From NCBI GenBank assembly GCA_033032175.1, contig CM065323.1, positions 10,664,001-10,728,000 of the forward strand: 64,000 nucleotides of DNA, in the 5' to 3' direction. The DNA comes from Saturnia japonica (Eukaryota > Arthropoda > Insecta > Lepidoptera > Saturniidae). Numbering within the stretch: position 1 is the first letter of the stretch; the number at the start of each line of letters is the position of its first letter. The position numbers and the translations under genes are program-made. This document shows positions 11,401-20,940 of the stretch, one piece after another. The notes beneath the pieces are model-generated. The model saw nothing but the letters and a program-made list of their open reading frames with translations, had not been told where the DNA came from and searched no databases.

Positions 11401-14299
11401 ATTATATATGAAATTACCTAGATACCCTGACGAGGACATAACAGTGGTCACCGTTAATGAACGAAGAGTTGATTCCGAGGTTCCGCGCCATTATGTCAGT
11501 CGGCCAGCCGGCTGTAAAGGCGCGCCAGGGTCGCTCCAGTCTGGAATGAAACATATTTTTCTTCTTATGGGCATTGAGGTATTATGTACTAAGTTCTAAA
11601 GCAGCTATTACTTACTGATGACATTTTACTCCTTGACTATTACTTGTGTTTCTAGAGTTGTTTAAGTGCACATGAAGGCATATTTATGAAGTATAATTTA
11701 ACACTCATACGTGTAATCGCAACAAGTGCCCGGCACAGACTGTGAGTGTGAGTGTATGCACTCCAACGTGTGTTTCAAATAATCTGGTTGAGGCATCGTC
11801 TCTAGTACGTAGTACATATCGCCTCAATGTTTAAGGGTGCATTTATTTGACATGAATTTAATTCACTCCTATTTCATTCATAAAAATAAAAACCAGCCAG
11901 ACATGGAAATAAAACTTTACTATCTAGCGCTTTTCCCGTAGCTTTGCTCGCGTTAGAGTTATGTCCCATTATATGCATGTATGTCCCATTCTAACTGAAA
12001 ATTTTCATAGATCTAGGTACCTTCAAAAATGGTTTTCATACAAACTTTCATCCCCCGTTTCCATCACCTTAGGGTTGAATTTTCAAAAAAATAAATTTAA
12101 CACGTGTGGAACCGTAGGGGACCACTAGTGTTATTTATATAATAAGAATAGAACAGCAAAAAAGAATTAATATTATTGATTAGGTACTTTGTTTAGAACT
12201 AAAAAGTCTGTAGGCTTACCTTTCAAAACTAAAGTCTCTGAAATAAGCCTGTAGGAGTTGCTTCAGGTTATCGCAGAACTCCATGTGAAAGTCTCCATCG
12301 AAGAGTGTCTTGGCTGGCGAGGTTTAGGCGCGATCGCATACCTTTCCACGTCTCTGAATACGCTGACCGTCGGTTCCCTGAAGACCCAACCTTCGGTGTC
12401 GTTACGTGGGACCACGCGCATGCATATGCTGAGGTAGCCATATCTAATGATACAATTCAAAATTTACAGAAGCTGTATGATTTAACACTATAATTATTTA
12501 ATTAATAAATAACTGAGTTAGATTATCATTACCATTCTATTTCAATACAAACACAATACAAACAACAAAACGTAAGAAATACCTAAGTACTAACTCTTAT
12601 GAAAAAATGATACCAAAATTTTGACAATTAATATTCTATCTAAATTCTGAGAGCGGAGATAATATCGAAGAATAAATTATAAAGAGCATTAATAAATAAT
12701 AGAGTAATAAAGTCTCAAGCAATTCTCATTCATCAGCCACAATTATACTGTTACGACCTGTTACAACATGATTAAAAAGAGAGAAAATCCTGTTCCCGAA
12801 ATATCTCGAAGCAACTACAAAAATCTTAGGACTTAGTAATAATGATCGCGTCGTAAACAACCGCAGCGCATATTTGTGTAAACATCGCTGTTTACACACA
12901 CATGTATAGGGCTTATCGCCTCGATTACGTCAACGAGTAGGCATAGAAAGTAAACGTCGAGAAAGTTAGCGACGATTCACGATTTTTCTGCTATCGTTTT
13001 GTGTATGTATTTAAGCGATTCAGGCGCGGCGCCGAGTTCTGTTCAGTTTTCAATTATAAAGCGATAAAAGGAAGCAAAATCACAGTGAAATAAATAACAG
13101 TGTTGTGAGTTCGTGTAATTTGTAACTGTGTTGAATTCAAATAAATCTTCTTCATGTTAAACATCGGCATTTTTAATACCCATGGGTGTAACAATATGAT
13201 ACCTACCAAAAATAATAATACATGAATATTTGGGTAACAGAGTTTCAATATGAGTCATACAAAAGAAATACGCATGCTAAACCACAAAGTACTTTGGTTT
13301 ATAGGAGAATGCTCAACCTGAAAAGTAAGCAGAGACAAGGTAAAACAGCAAAAACAACATTGCCTCTGTTATTAGAGTTGAAAATATTGTACACATACGA
13401 AAAGAATATGTCGGAGAATCGTGTACAGTCATAGCAACGAGTTAATAGTTTCCTGAAGTACTCAAAAATACGTGGAAAATAAAATAACTGAAAAGAATGT
13501 AGAGATGCCGCGCGCTAGCAACAGCTGATGTCTATCTCTTCGAGAAATATAACAAATAAATGGATTTTTTTAAAGCTTTTAGCACCATCTGTGTTTTATT
13601 GACATAAACAAAAATATTAAATAATTCCAAAAATAGCACCATCTATCGAGTCATATCGTAACTAGGTCTTTGACATTAAAACGATTCCTCCCACACTTCT
13701 GTGAGATGTCGCTGTAAATGATTTCAATTGGATAATATACTAGTAAGTCCTCTGGTTATTTGTCTATGCTAGTAATATTCATAAAAATAATCGTAAAATG
13801 TAGTCATCTATCTACAATACAAGTTAGTCACATTGTTTTCTTTGGCTGAGGTAATAAACATACATTTACAACAGGAAACTGATAAAAGAATACCTTAGGA
13901 GTAGTTGACTCAAAGAAGATGGATGAATTCATGAATTTATAGATGTATATGTTCAGTATAAATTTAGGCAAGATCTTGATATGTCATGTGGTGGCCAGTG
14001 GCGGGTTTGATTTTAATTAATTAGTTTATTTAATCCTATATTATGTAATATTAGCCCACCCGGCCACACGTCGCTGTGCCGTTTTGGAGTCCACAGGGAA
14101 CACTGATCCGATCGCTACACAACTTCCTTCAGAATAATAAATGAACACTGTTTGCAACTTTCATCAAAATCGCTCCAGCAGTTTAAGCTTACCTCATAAA
14201 AATGTTAATAGCTTTGCCAACGCCGAGCTCGGAGTCGAGTGTGGTGGCGGCGCGGCACAGTGCTACCGCCAAAAGCAGCACCGTGGGCGTGTGCACCAT
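8201..14299 (-). CDS. tsl: torso-like protein (MACPF domain), multi-exon gene
   Basis: Spliced minus-strand gene. The joined product is about 340 residues, close to the roughly 350 known for insect Torso-like. Order: signal peptide, N-terminal region with an [12 protein letters not shown] block, an [12 protein letters not shown] block, a [12 protein letters not shown] block, the MACPF signature [13 protein letters not shown], and an ASGN-containing C-terminal region. In flies, Torso-like is a secreted protein needed to activate the Torso receptor at the embryo poles, and Torso signalling in the prothoracic gland also controls moulting; those roles are family knowledge, not visible here. All junctions are GT-AG and phases match (2, 2, 2, 0, 0). 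Two homologous versions of exon 5 exist. Exon 2 contains an apparent 1-nt frameshift, so this copy is either a gene with an assembly error or a recent pseudogene. Identity was judged from recalled family motifs, without an alignment. Confidence 0.85.
9169..9303 (-). CDS. tsl: torso-like exon 5b (second of two homologous exons)
   Basis: 135-nt, phase 0-0 exon with acceptor ctctcactccag and donor gtaaagt. It encodes 45 residues starting [20 protein letters not shown] and containing [15 protein letters not shown]. Same length and phase as exon 5a, about 51% identical to it, and separated from it by an 850-nt intron. Either copy alone, or both together, keeps the reading frame. The donor is better than that of 5a. 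Mutually exclusive splicing is an inference from the layout. Confidence 0.8.
10154..10288 (-). CDS. tsl: torso-like exon 5a (first of two homologous exons)
   Basis: 135-nt, phase 0-0 exon with acceptor gttttattttag and donor gtttgga (weaker than consensus). It encodes 45 residues starting [20 protein letters not shown] and containing [15 protein letters not shown]. It joins in frame after ...NSLYQ of exon 4 and before [11 protein letters not shown] of exon 6. By eye 23 of 45 residues match exon 5b with no gaps, so the pair arose by tandem duplication. No stops or frameshifts, and most differences are conservative, which points to a functional exon. Confidence 0.78.
10837..10925 (-). repeat. 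short dispersed repeat in torso-like intron
   Basis: aaagtcaaaatcaagaaata...ttattcagcttagaccctat, a sequence type that I recall as recurrent in lepidopteran genomes; present once in this window. Confidence 0.3.
11026..11200 (-). CDS. tsl: torso-like exon 4 (MACPF signature)
   Basis: 175-nt exon with acceptor aatatttttag and donor gtgagat; it enters in phase 2 and leaves in phase 0 after ...NSLYQ. Around residues 42-54 of the exon it reads [13 protein letters not shown], matching the MACPF signature (aromatic-G-S/T-H-aromatic, six residues, G-G) except that the second Gly is Asn. The preceding acidic/hydrophobic segment ([14 protein letters not shown]) is expected to form a helix. Intron to exon 3 is 217 nt, to the first exon 5 copy 737 nt. 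Confidence 0.82.
11418..11540 (-). CDS. tsl: torso-like exon 3
   Basis: 123-nt exon with acceptor ttcattccag and donor gtaattt, phase 2 to phase 2. Product: (R)[17 protein letters not shown] then [18 protein letters not shown] then LVRVS(R). It contains a Trp/Pro-rich block and an Asn-Ser-Ser sequon (N-I/N-SS type) compatible with secretion. An earlier in-frame GTATCT was not chosen as donor because only the gtaattt site keeps phase with exon 4. Confidence 0.8.
12220..12443 (-). CDS. tsl: torso-like exon 2, with apparent frameshift
   Basis: Acceptor ...tcattag at 12444 and donor GTAAGC at 12219. The first part reads [19 protein letters not shown] then [20 protein letters not shown], the second part [18 protein letters not shown] then [12 protein letters not shown], but the two lie in different frames. 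The exon is 224 nt, one base short of what both junction phases require. The switch must fall between about 12326 and 12306, next to an AAA run and a TAA that blocks the second frame. A GT-AG micro-intron of 28 nt there is too short and gives the wrong frame. A single missing base (sequencing/assembly error or real mutation) is the simplest reading. Confidence 0.75.
12852..12898. promoter_or_regulatory. forkhead-type sites including a perfect palindrome
   Basis: TGTGTAAACA (12875-12884) and TGTTTACACA (12889-12898) form a perfect 10-bp inverted repeat around TCGC; each arm carries the forkhead/FOX core (GTAAACA or TGTTTAC). A third GTAAACAA lies at about 12853-12860. The stretch is in the first coding intron of torso-like and is less AT-rich than its surroundings. 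Binding is inferred from motif only. Confidence 0.3.
13008..13047 (+). promoter_or_regulatory. possible TATA/initiator promoter, antisense in torso-like intron
   Basis: TATTTAAG at 13008 is followed 35 nt later by TCAGT (13043-13047), the arthropod initiator core, across a GC-rich segment (ggcgcggcgccgag). A GTGAGT donor-like site follows at about 13103. No coding exon was recognised downstream on this strand, so a noncoding first exon is conceivable but unproven. The spacing is longer than the usual 30 nt. Confidence 0.25.
14193..14299 (-). CDS. tsl: torso-like coding exon 1 (start codon, signal peptide)
   Basis: Start codon at 14299-14297. The exon encodes 35 residues beginning [20 protein letters not shown]: a short n-region, a hydrophobic core and small residues suited to signal peptidase cleavage near residues 18-20, in line with a secreted protein. 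It ends INIFM plus AG of a split Arg codon, followed by donor GTAAGC. A pyrimidine-rich acceptor ends at 14318 (rc: tttataaacag), so the ATG probably lies 18 nt into an internal exon and an upstream 5'-UTR exon is likely but was not located. The reading frame joins in phase with the exon at 12443. Confidence 0.8.
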
Positions 14300-14352
14300 C
14301 ACACCGAAACTCCAGACCTGTTTATAAAAAGAAAATTTTTAAAAAAGTTATC

Positions 14353-14424
14353 CTCCCCGGCGGGGAATCGAACCCCGGTCTCCCGCGTGACAGGCGGGGA
14401 TACTTACCACTATACTACCGAGGA
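14353..14424 (-). tRNA. tRNA-Asp (anticodon GTC)
   Basis: 72-nt cloverleaf with acceptor stem TCCTCGG/CCGGGGA, discriminator G, anticodon loop CTGTCAC with GTC, and B box GGTTCGATTCC. A T6 run on the same strand follows within about 15 nt (pol III terminator). It is identical over all 72 nt to the plus-strand gene at 25466. It lies just upstream of torso-like coding exon 1, same strand, probably within the 5'-UTR intron. Confidence 0.95.
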
Positions 14425-15512
14425 TATGCTAAGGTTATTGAAATTATTAATGTGATTCATAAATTAACTATATATGTCATACACTGAATTTAATTAGTAA
14501 CCTACTTTTGTTTTACTGATGATAAAATTCAAGATTTGTGTTGACAAATAAATGATAACAGCGAATAAATTAACAAATGTACTAAACTTAGTAAATTTGT
14601 ATATTTTCTTCAATATATTAAAGAAATATAATAGTTATTAATAATAGTTTTAGTTTTAGTTTTAATATAATTAGTTCGAAACATTTTGTTATTTTTTTTA
14701 TTGCGAATATTTTCTGAATGAGTTGTTTAAATAATGGATAGGTATATGTATCTTGGAATGGTTATCTTCGGTCTTATATAGTGGAAAGAGGAAAACGTAA
14801 TCTGCTGACCCTACTCAGGTGGGATAAGGGATAAGAAAAAAATTGTAAATTGTAAGGAATTGAAAATCAGCAGAGTTTACAAAATACTGACTATATTTTC
14901 GTAAAAATGAATTTAAATAATTTTCTGAACAAGATTAATTAAAAGATTTATAAAATGATTTAGTTATTTTTATTAATTTTGTTTTGGATACCTACTAGAT
15001 TGGATTGGATGTGCCAAATATTACTATAATAAAAAATATGAACTTTAATTAAGATAATTCTTTAGAAAAGTATTTAATGGATTCATCTGTTTAGTTACCA
15101 TAATACAAGCTTTGCTTAGTTTGGAATTAAATGTCCATACGGGAAATTATTGTGACCCCATATTTATTTATTATTATTATTCTGAATTTTGTGAACGATA
15201 TAGTTATCAATTGAAAATTATCAAGATAATTATCAGTAAATACGGGCGGCAAGTGATCTGATGATAAACTACATTTTAAAATTCTTCACGACCGATTCCA
15301 ATATAAAGAAAATATTTTTTTATACTTCGTACTTATTTAGAATTGATTGCCGTATTTAGTGAATTTTAGACCATAATCACGTATATACCAGGAAAAAAAA
15401 TGTTACTTGTATTTTTCATATAGGTATAAAATTAATTATAGTATTAAAATAAAAATGAATTATAAACGGCGAAGAATAAAAAAAATTGTATTTTTATACA
15501 TTAAAAAAGTTA

Positions 15513-15627
15513 TGTCAGAAGTGGGATTCGAACCCACGCCCTCAGAGAGGACCAGAACAACTCGTACCTGCTGAACAGGCAAGGTGAACCTTGAGTCTGG
15601 CGCCTTAGACCGCTCGGCCATCCTGAC
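15513..15627 (-). tRNA. tRNA-Leu (anticodon CAA) with 32-nt intron
   Basis: Acceptor GTCAGGA/TTCTGAC, discriminator A, A box GGCCGAGCGGTCTAAGG, B box GGTTCGAATCC, and a long variable arm typical of tRNA-Leu. Anticodon CAA is at 15593-15591. Nucleotide 37 (G) is followed by a 32-nt intron (15589-15558) at the canonical 37/38 position; the spliced tRNA is 83 nt. A T6 terminator lies just beyond the 3' end. Introns in tRNA-Leu(CAA) are common in animals. Confidence 0.95.
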
Positions 15628-16294
15628 GATACGATGTGTGTTGAAATTTTCTACTAGCTTCAACCGCACAATATGCTGATACATTGTGTTAATAGATGGC
15701 GTTACCTATATATTAATAATTATAACTTTTTTATGATTACATTATCCGTTAATTTAATATTAATATATAAAATATATGTAATAAAGTCTAACGGCTATTA
15801 TTCTTCTCATTCATAAAATATATTTTTGTTATTTTTCAACGTTTAACATATTAATTAACAGATATTATATTATTTTTTATTGTTCCGTTTAAAAATATCA
15901 CTGACCTACAATGAACTTTCAAAAAGGTAATGCTACACAATCATTTTACTATTGTACTACCCGTAAATTTTGATGTATTCCGCTAATTTTAAATTGAATA
16001 AGGAAAATGTAGCGGGGAAACTACAGAGTGTATTAATATACGCTCGTAAAACGTAAATTCCATAAGTGTATTCATCTTATAAAAAATTATATTTGTTGGA
16101 GCAATTACATACCTTTTCGTAATAAAAAACTGATAAGAACTCAGATATTAGAAATTCAGTTTCAAAGTTAAGTAATACACTAATGCTCTTATTTAATTCT
16201 CTCAGGGCCGATTTTTCAATCACCAGATAAATATAATTGAAGAATAATTTTTAAATTTCAACATGTTTTCCATACACTATCATCAAAACAACAA

Positions 16295-16435
16295 AATCAT
16301 TAGTTTCCAGAGCTCCTTAGGGCAGGGGGTTCAAGGTGTGCAACGCCCTAGTTGATAGCTATGGTATTACAATCGTCCACTTACCATCAGGCGGGACGTA
16401 TGCTTGTTTGCCACCTTCGTTGTAAAAAATATATA
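16295..16435 (-). repeat. dispersed repeat family D, partial copy 2
   Basis: tttccagagctccttagggc ... ttaccatcaggcgggacgta ... gcttgtttgccacctt; the half containing gggcacaaagaaattt is absent. Confidence 0.55.
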
Positions 16436-16479
16436 AATCTAGATATTATTAGAATAATAACATATTGTACCAGTCTGAA

Positions 16480-16790
16480 TATGTCCCATTGCTGGTCTAA
16501 GGCCTATTTCCGAGGGAATGCATATATGTACACTGGCATAATCACCTCATCATCCCACGATACATTGGCTTCTTCAACCGCTAAGAAATCTATAGTTCCA
16601 CATTTTTCCCTTATAAAGTGGTACTACAAGAACTTTCTCAAGCGTTCATATTTCCTCACGATGTTTTTCTTCTTCGTCGGCCGATAGTGTTACCAATTGA
16701 AATTAGTAAGTTTACGCGAAAGTTGTCGGCTCGAATCTGCGGAGATTGAATTCATATATTATTCCGCCGGTTTAAATAAGGAATTGACCA
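16480..16790 (-). mobile_element. tRNA-derived SINE-3, copy 1 (degraded)
   Basis: Reverse complement shares with 58060-58392 the order: tRNA-like head, ttggtaacact/tactatc, (c)ggc(c)gacgaag-type block, catcgtgaggaaa(ta/cc), and a gtcccattg-type tail. B box degenerate. Confidence 0.5.
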
Positions 16791-16869
16791 CCGCGAGTTT
16801 TATAAGAATAAATCTCATTAAATCATAATTTCGTAACAACTACCTCCAAAATCGGATCAAATTTAATAA

Positions 16870-17095
16870 AAAAAAATTGGTTGCCTGTAAAGTCGGTATA
16901 CGGGCGAAAGTTTTACGTGACAACGACTTTATGTCTGTCTCTCTCGCTCTTAGGCGGGCTAACCATGCCCGAGTGGAAGGGACGCGTGCCTCTCACTCGC
17001 TCTCATTGTGAGCGCATAACGTGAGCGGAGCGTAACGCAGTTTCTTGAAGTGTCACCCGGCAAACCAATTTATAAGACGTTGTCACGTCAAAATT
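16870..17095. mobile_element. short element with inverted ends ACGTGACAACG, copy 1
   Basis: Perfect 11-bp inverted repeat: ACGTGACAACG at 16915-16925 and CGTTGTCACGT at 17078-17088. The left edge ggttgcctgtaaagtcggta also begins the element at 18335. The interior is rich in GAGCG/CGCTC motifs and not AT-rich. Confidence 0.5.
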
Positions 17096-17409
17096 TCAAG
17101 AATAATTTAACAAGGACCACTGCATCACAAGGCCTGTGTACGGTTATTAAATTACGTCGTGTTTGCTGAAAACATCAATTTGTTGATAATGAAAGTACCA
17201 AAAAAATATTCTTCGGCCTATGAAGAAACGCTGCGTGAAGTTAGACAGTGACTTTATACGAATGAATAACCCTGACATGGTTTTCTACTTATAATTAAAT
17301 AACGATGGATTACAAAATTCTATTCGTTGTTATATTTATTTGAGTCCGTAGTTCTTATTATGTATTACCAGTTCATTTGACTATGTGGTTATTTGAACAC
17401 ATCTATACA

Positions 17410-17755
17410 TACAATTAATAAAATTGAATTGTCTATTTGTAACGCCAATATAACAGATTTTTACTAAATGCATATTAAAGTATCTACGTACTTTAAAAAA
17501 AAAAAAAAAAAAAAAAATAATTTAAAAAATGTATGTCTGTCTATTTGCTCTGGGTAATCTCCGAAACAGTTGGACCGATTTTGACGGGACTCTCATTGGC
17601 GGATAGCTAAGCTTAGATAGACTACTTTTATTTTAGAAAAAGAATTGAGGTTCCGCGCAAAAAAAAACATCTTTATTTTAAGAATAACCGGCGGGCGACA
17701 TCCATGTTTGGAAGCGGGCACCACAATACCGACATTCTGTGGTACAATAATATAA
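17410..17755 (+). mobile_element. Helitron-like non-autonomous element, copy 1
   Basis: Begins caattaataaaattgaattg, contains ctccgaaacagttggaccga and tgacgggactctcattgg, and has a degraded 3' end (cggcgggcgacatcc). Four related copies at 24655, 30185, 51888 and 57467; intact ends read gcgggcacagctagt. A 19-22-nt A run lies inside. Confidence 0.5.
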
Positions 17756-18334
17756 TATACATAACACAATAATATAATGACTTTAATGCTTCATAATATT
17801 TATGCATCAAATTCCATTTGTTATATTTTTTGTTTTATTTTATTGGTTTGAGCAACGGTGCCTAAATCCTGGCTCACCAAGGCAATTATTGTTAAATTAA
17901 TTTGTCCGCAAACTATTATTACATTATATTTAACTGAAAACTTTATTCGTGTTGAATAACTCTCTATTTTTAAATGAATCTAACATGGCTGTAAACAAGT
18001 ATCACTTCGCTAGATGGCGCGCCAGCTAAACTAGGTTCGAAATAATGGCCCACATCTAAAATAAATTGGACAGCCTTGGGTTAGTATTTGACAAAACCCC
18101 ATTTTTCCCGTAGAGTCTTCTTCGTAAGATCTGTAATACAATTACTCATTGTAGAGTTGACAATGAACAATTATCTCAGGCGGAGCAGCGAGCAACCTAA
18201 CAACAAGTAACTTACAATTTACGTTATCAATTATCTACAAGAAGAATAGGTATTTAAAGTTATTAAAAGATTTCAATTGAATTGGCTTGGAATGTCGTTT
18301 TAATTTGCTTTATAATATCAGTGTAAATTAAAAA

Positions 18335-19015
18335 AAAAATCGGTTGTCTGTAAAGTCGGTTTACTGACGATAGTTGAACGTGACAACGTCATAAGAAAAT
18401 ACTGATGGAATGGTATCATTTTTCAAAAGAAAATTTTAATTTTATTTGTTTGATAGATATTTTCTATGGATATAGAGAAGGAGGTAAATGGAAATGACAA
18501 TTGAATTGATCAAGTTACATTTATTTGTACGCATTAATACAAATAGTTCTGTTAACTTATTGTTATAGTTTTGTCAATTATAGCATAATCTACAATCGCT
18601 GCACTAGCGGACCGATGCTATTTTTTTTAATGATGAAAGCACGAGTATTCGACAATATATCACTGAACATATATTTAATATCGAAAGAATCATTATCTTT
18701 ATCGCCGCAATTATCGTTGCTATAAACAATTGACATCACATTCACTTTTCACTGCACTTGCACACGAAAACATGTAAATGTATTATTGTATAGCAGCTGT
18801 CCACGCGGACACATCGCTCACTCAAGTAGGAGAGAGACAGATGTCGAACGCTGCCGAACGCAGAGGCCGATTGTGCCTCTTTGTCGCTCGTTCCGCGCTC
18901 TCGCTTGCACTTCAAGCCTTAAATGGAACGCCTAAGAGCGAGGTAACGCCGCATGAGTCATGTATTTTCGTGCGTGCAGCCGGCTCCATCGAAATAAAAG
19001 ACGTTGTCACTTCAA
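18335..19015. mobile_element. element with inverted ends ACGTGACAACGTC, copy 2
   Basis: ACGTGACAACGTC at 18378-18390 and GACGTTGTCAC at 19000-19010 are inverted (11 bp perfect). Left edge cggttgtctgtaaagtcggt matches copy 1. The interior includes a GC-richer, open stretch (18778-19029) rich in cgctc/gagcg words; it shares no domain with known proteins that I recognise and I do not call it a gene. Confidence 0.5.
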
Positions 19016-19117
19016 AAAAAAAATTGTAAGTTTAGAATTCGTTTTTAAAGAGTTTCGTTTATTGTTTTTAATGAATGTTTAAAATACCGTTTTATAAAAA
19101 CGACAATTTTTAACAAA

Positions 19118-19320
19118 CAAAAAAACACCAACTTTAATAATTTTCAGCAGTTACTTATTGTATTTGCAAAATCAAAAACCTTGAAGTATCACTTTTTCAA
19201 CAAAAAAAAAAAACTTCTAAATCGGTCCATAAACAAAATAGATATGCCCAGAAATCCATTTAAAAAAAATATACAGGCGAATCGAGAACATCTTCTTTTC
19301 TTAGAAGTCGATAAAAAAAT
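19118..19320 (+). repeat. dispersed repeat family A, copy 3
   Basis: aaaaacaccaactttaataa ... ccataaacaaaatagatatg ... ttagaagtcgataaaaa. Confidence 0.55.
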
Positions 19321-19464
19321 TGCCTCAGTTGACAGGTATTTTTTTTCGTGTTACATATTAACTTTATTTCCTTCGTATTAATACTGACATAATTTCTATA
19401 GCAGCACGACAGAGTGACGGCTCAAAAACAGCGCTGATCACCAAGAGATTGGAATCCATGACCG

Positions 19465-19545
19465 GTTCTTCTTCTTCTTCTTCCTAACTTGGTAATTTTT
19501 CCTCTTTCTAAAAGACCATTACCATACCATACCATACCATTGTGG
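19465..19545. repeat. microsatellites (TTC)n and (CCATA)n
   Basis: ttcttcttcttcttcttcc near 19467 and accataccataccataccat near 19521-19541. Confidence 0.8.
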
Positions 19546-19782
19546 TTCCCTTGTAAGAAATTACCAGGAAGTTTTTTAGGACGTTTTTTGAATTTTGAAG
19601 ATCAGAAAAATATTTTATCATTTTGACATTGGCAAAATTGTGTTCCAATACATGTTTATAATGATTAAATTAGAAGAATAACAAAGTAACCTAAGTAAAA
19701 TAATAGATAATGTAAAGTAAATAAATCCGTCAAGTCATCCGTAGTGATGCGCATGAGTGGATCCGCATGCTGTACGTCGAGT

Positions 19783-19809
19783 TATAAATACATCGCACCC
19801 GGTGTCAGA
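19783..19809 (+). promoter_or_regulatory. possible TATA-type promoter
   Basis: TATAAATA (19783-19790) followed by a TCAGA initiator-like site at 19805-19809, with relatively GC-rich downstream sequence up to about 19920. No coding exon recognised downstream. Confidence 0.2.
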
Positions 19810-20689
19810 ATTCGAATAATGTATGCGTTTGTCGGAAAACAATTTATGGTGGGCTCGACAGTCTCAGCAGTCAGTCTGCGTGGGGTTGTTAAAGAGTGCC
19901 GAGTGGACATTTAATGAGCTCAGAAGTACTAATATTTGTGTTTTCTCATGGTATGAAATAACCAGTATCAACCAGGATATGTAAAAATTTGATATTTATT
20001 AAAAATATCAGATGATATTTGATTTGATAACCCTGCTCTCGGGGATGACATTGTGGCGGCAAGCCAGTTTTCTCAATGGAGAGAGGTGGCAACACCGGAC
20101 GGACGAGGTGTCAAAAGAAAAAGAAAAAAATATAACCTCTTCTACAAGTTAAGTTACGTCAAGCGTGGTATCTGATGATTGATATGCACTTATGTTTTTC
20201 ATGTGTTCTTAATTTTGAATAAACTACTCTTCTACAACATATATAATTTTACGTATATTTTTGTGACTTTGGGAGCCTAAGGGTCAATTAAATCTGTCTG
20301 TACACTTTTTTTTTCTAAATTTGTCGGCTTATTTATTGTCTGTTTGTATGTTTGGATTTAACTCATAAATATCTTTACCTGATTAATGAAATTTTTTAGA
20401 CAGGAAGTTGTATGTCATTCCTCCTATGAAAAGTTATAAAAATTATCAATAATACTATTAGAAATATGTAGTAGAAAAAAATATTTTCAAAAGTTTCATT
20501 TCAATTTATTCTCAAAAGATTTTGATAAAATTAGATACACAGGAAATACATTATGTTATAATGAAAATAATAGGCTATAAAAATTATGAATACCTAACAA
20601 TTTCAAAATGTATTAAATACGACAAAAAAAATCACAAAAAAGAATTTGGTTTATGCGCTGTCTAAAATCTGTCTTCTACAGTTTATACT

Positions 20690-20940
20690 AGAAATAAAAT
20701 GATTGAGGTTTTCCGTTGTGCACGCTTTACCCAAAAACTACTGGATACATTTTGATCATTTTTTTAAATTATACTCCTTAAACTTGGTCTTTATATTTAA
20801 AAAAAAATCAAGATATCTTCATTCATTATAAAGATATTAAAATTTAAGAAAATACGATTTTTATAAGCACTACGCGTTCTTCTGTTGTCCTCCCAAGCGA
20901 AGCCGCGGGCATAGCTTGTTGAAAATAATACACCTGTATC
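20690..20940 (+). mobile_element. second Helitron-like family, copy 1
   Basis: aaactactggatacattttg, aagatattaaaatttaagaa, tacgatttttataagcacta, cgcgttc and 3' aagcgaagccgcgggcatag. Related copies at 26515-26695 and 41435-41665. 3' end type is as in Helitron-like elements; no CTAG at the very end here. Confidence 0.4.

Larger units (their letters stand above)
12444..14192. other. torso-like intron 1, with motifs listed separately
   Basis: Holds the forkhead palindrome (12875-12898), the possible antisense promoter (13008-13047) and a dispersed repeat at about 13405-13530 whose second copy lies at 52575-52710 (shared: tcatagcaacgag, tgaagtactcaaa, taactgaaaagaatgtaga). The open frame 13222-13434 runs into that repeat and is not supported as a gene. 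Confidence 0.5.

Noticed and set aside
12312..12341. 28-nt GT-AG micro-intron that might explain the torso-like frameshift
   Set aside because: Too short for spliceosomal splicing and its removal does not restore the downstream frame.
12305..12493. Plus-strand ORF of 62 codons
   Set aside because: Shadow of torso-like exon 2 on the opposite strand.
13222..13434. Plus-strand ORF of 70 codons near the possible promoter at 13008
   Set aside because: No recognisable domain, and its end overlaps a dispersed repeat that has a copy at 52575.
14141..14487. Plus-strand ORFs of 104 and 82 codons
   Set aside because: They run through torso-like exon 1 and the tRNA-Asp gene in antisense.
18778..19029. 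Plus-strand ORF of 83 codons with GC-richer composition
   Set aside because: Lies inside the element with inverted ends at 18335-19015; no domain recognised and no homologous frame in the shorter copy.
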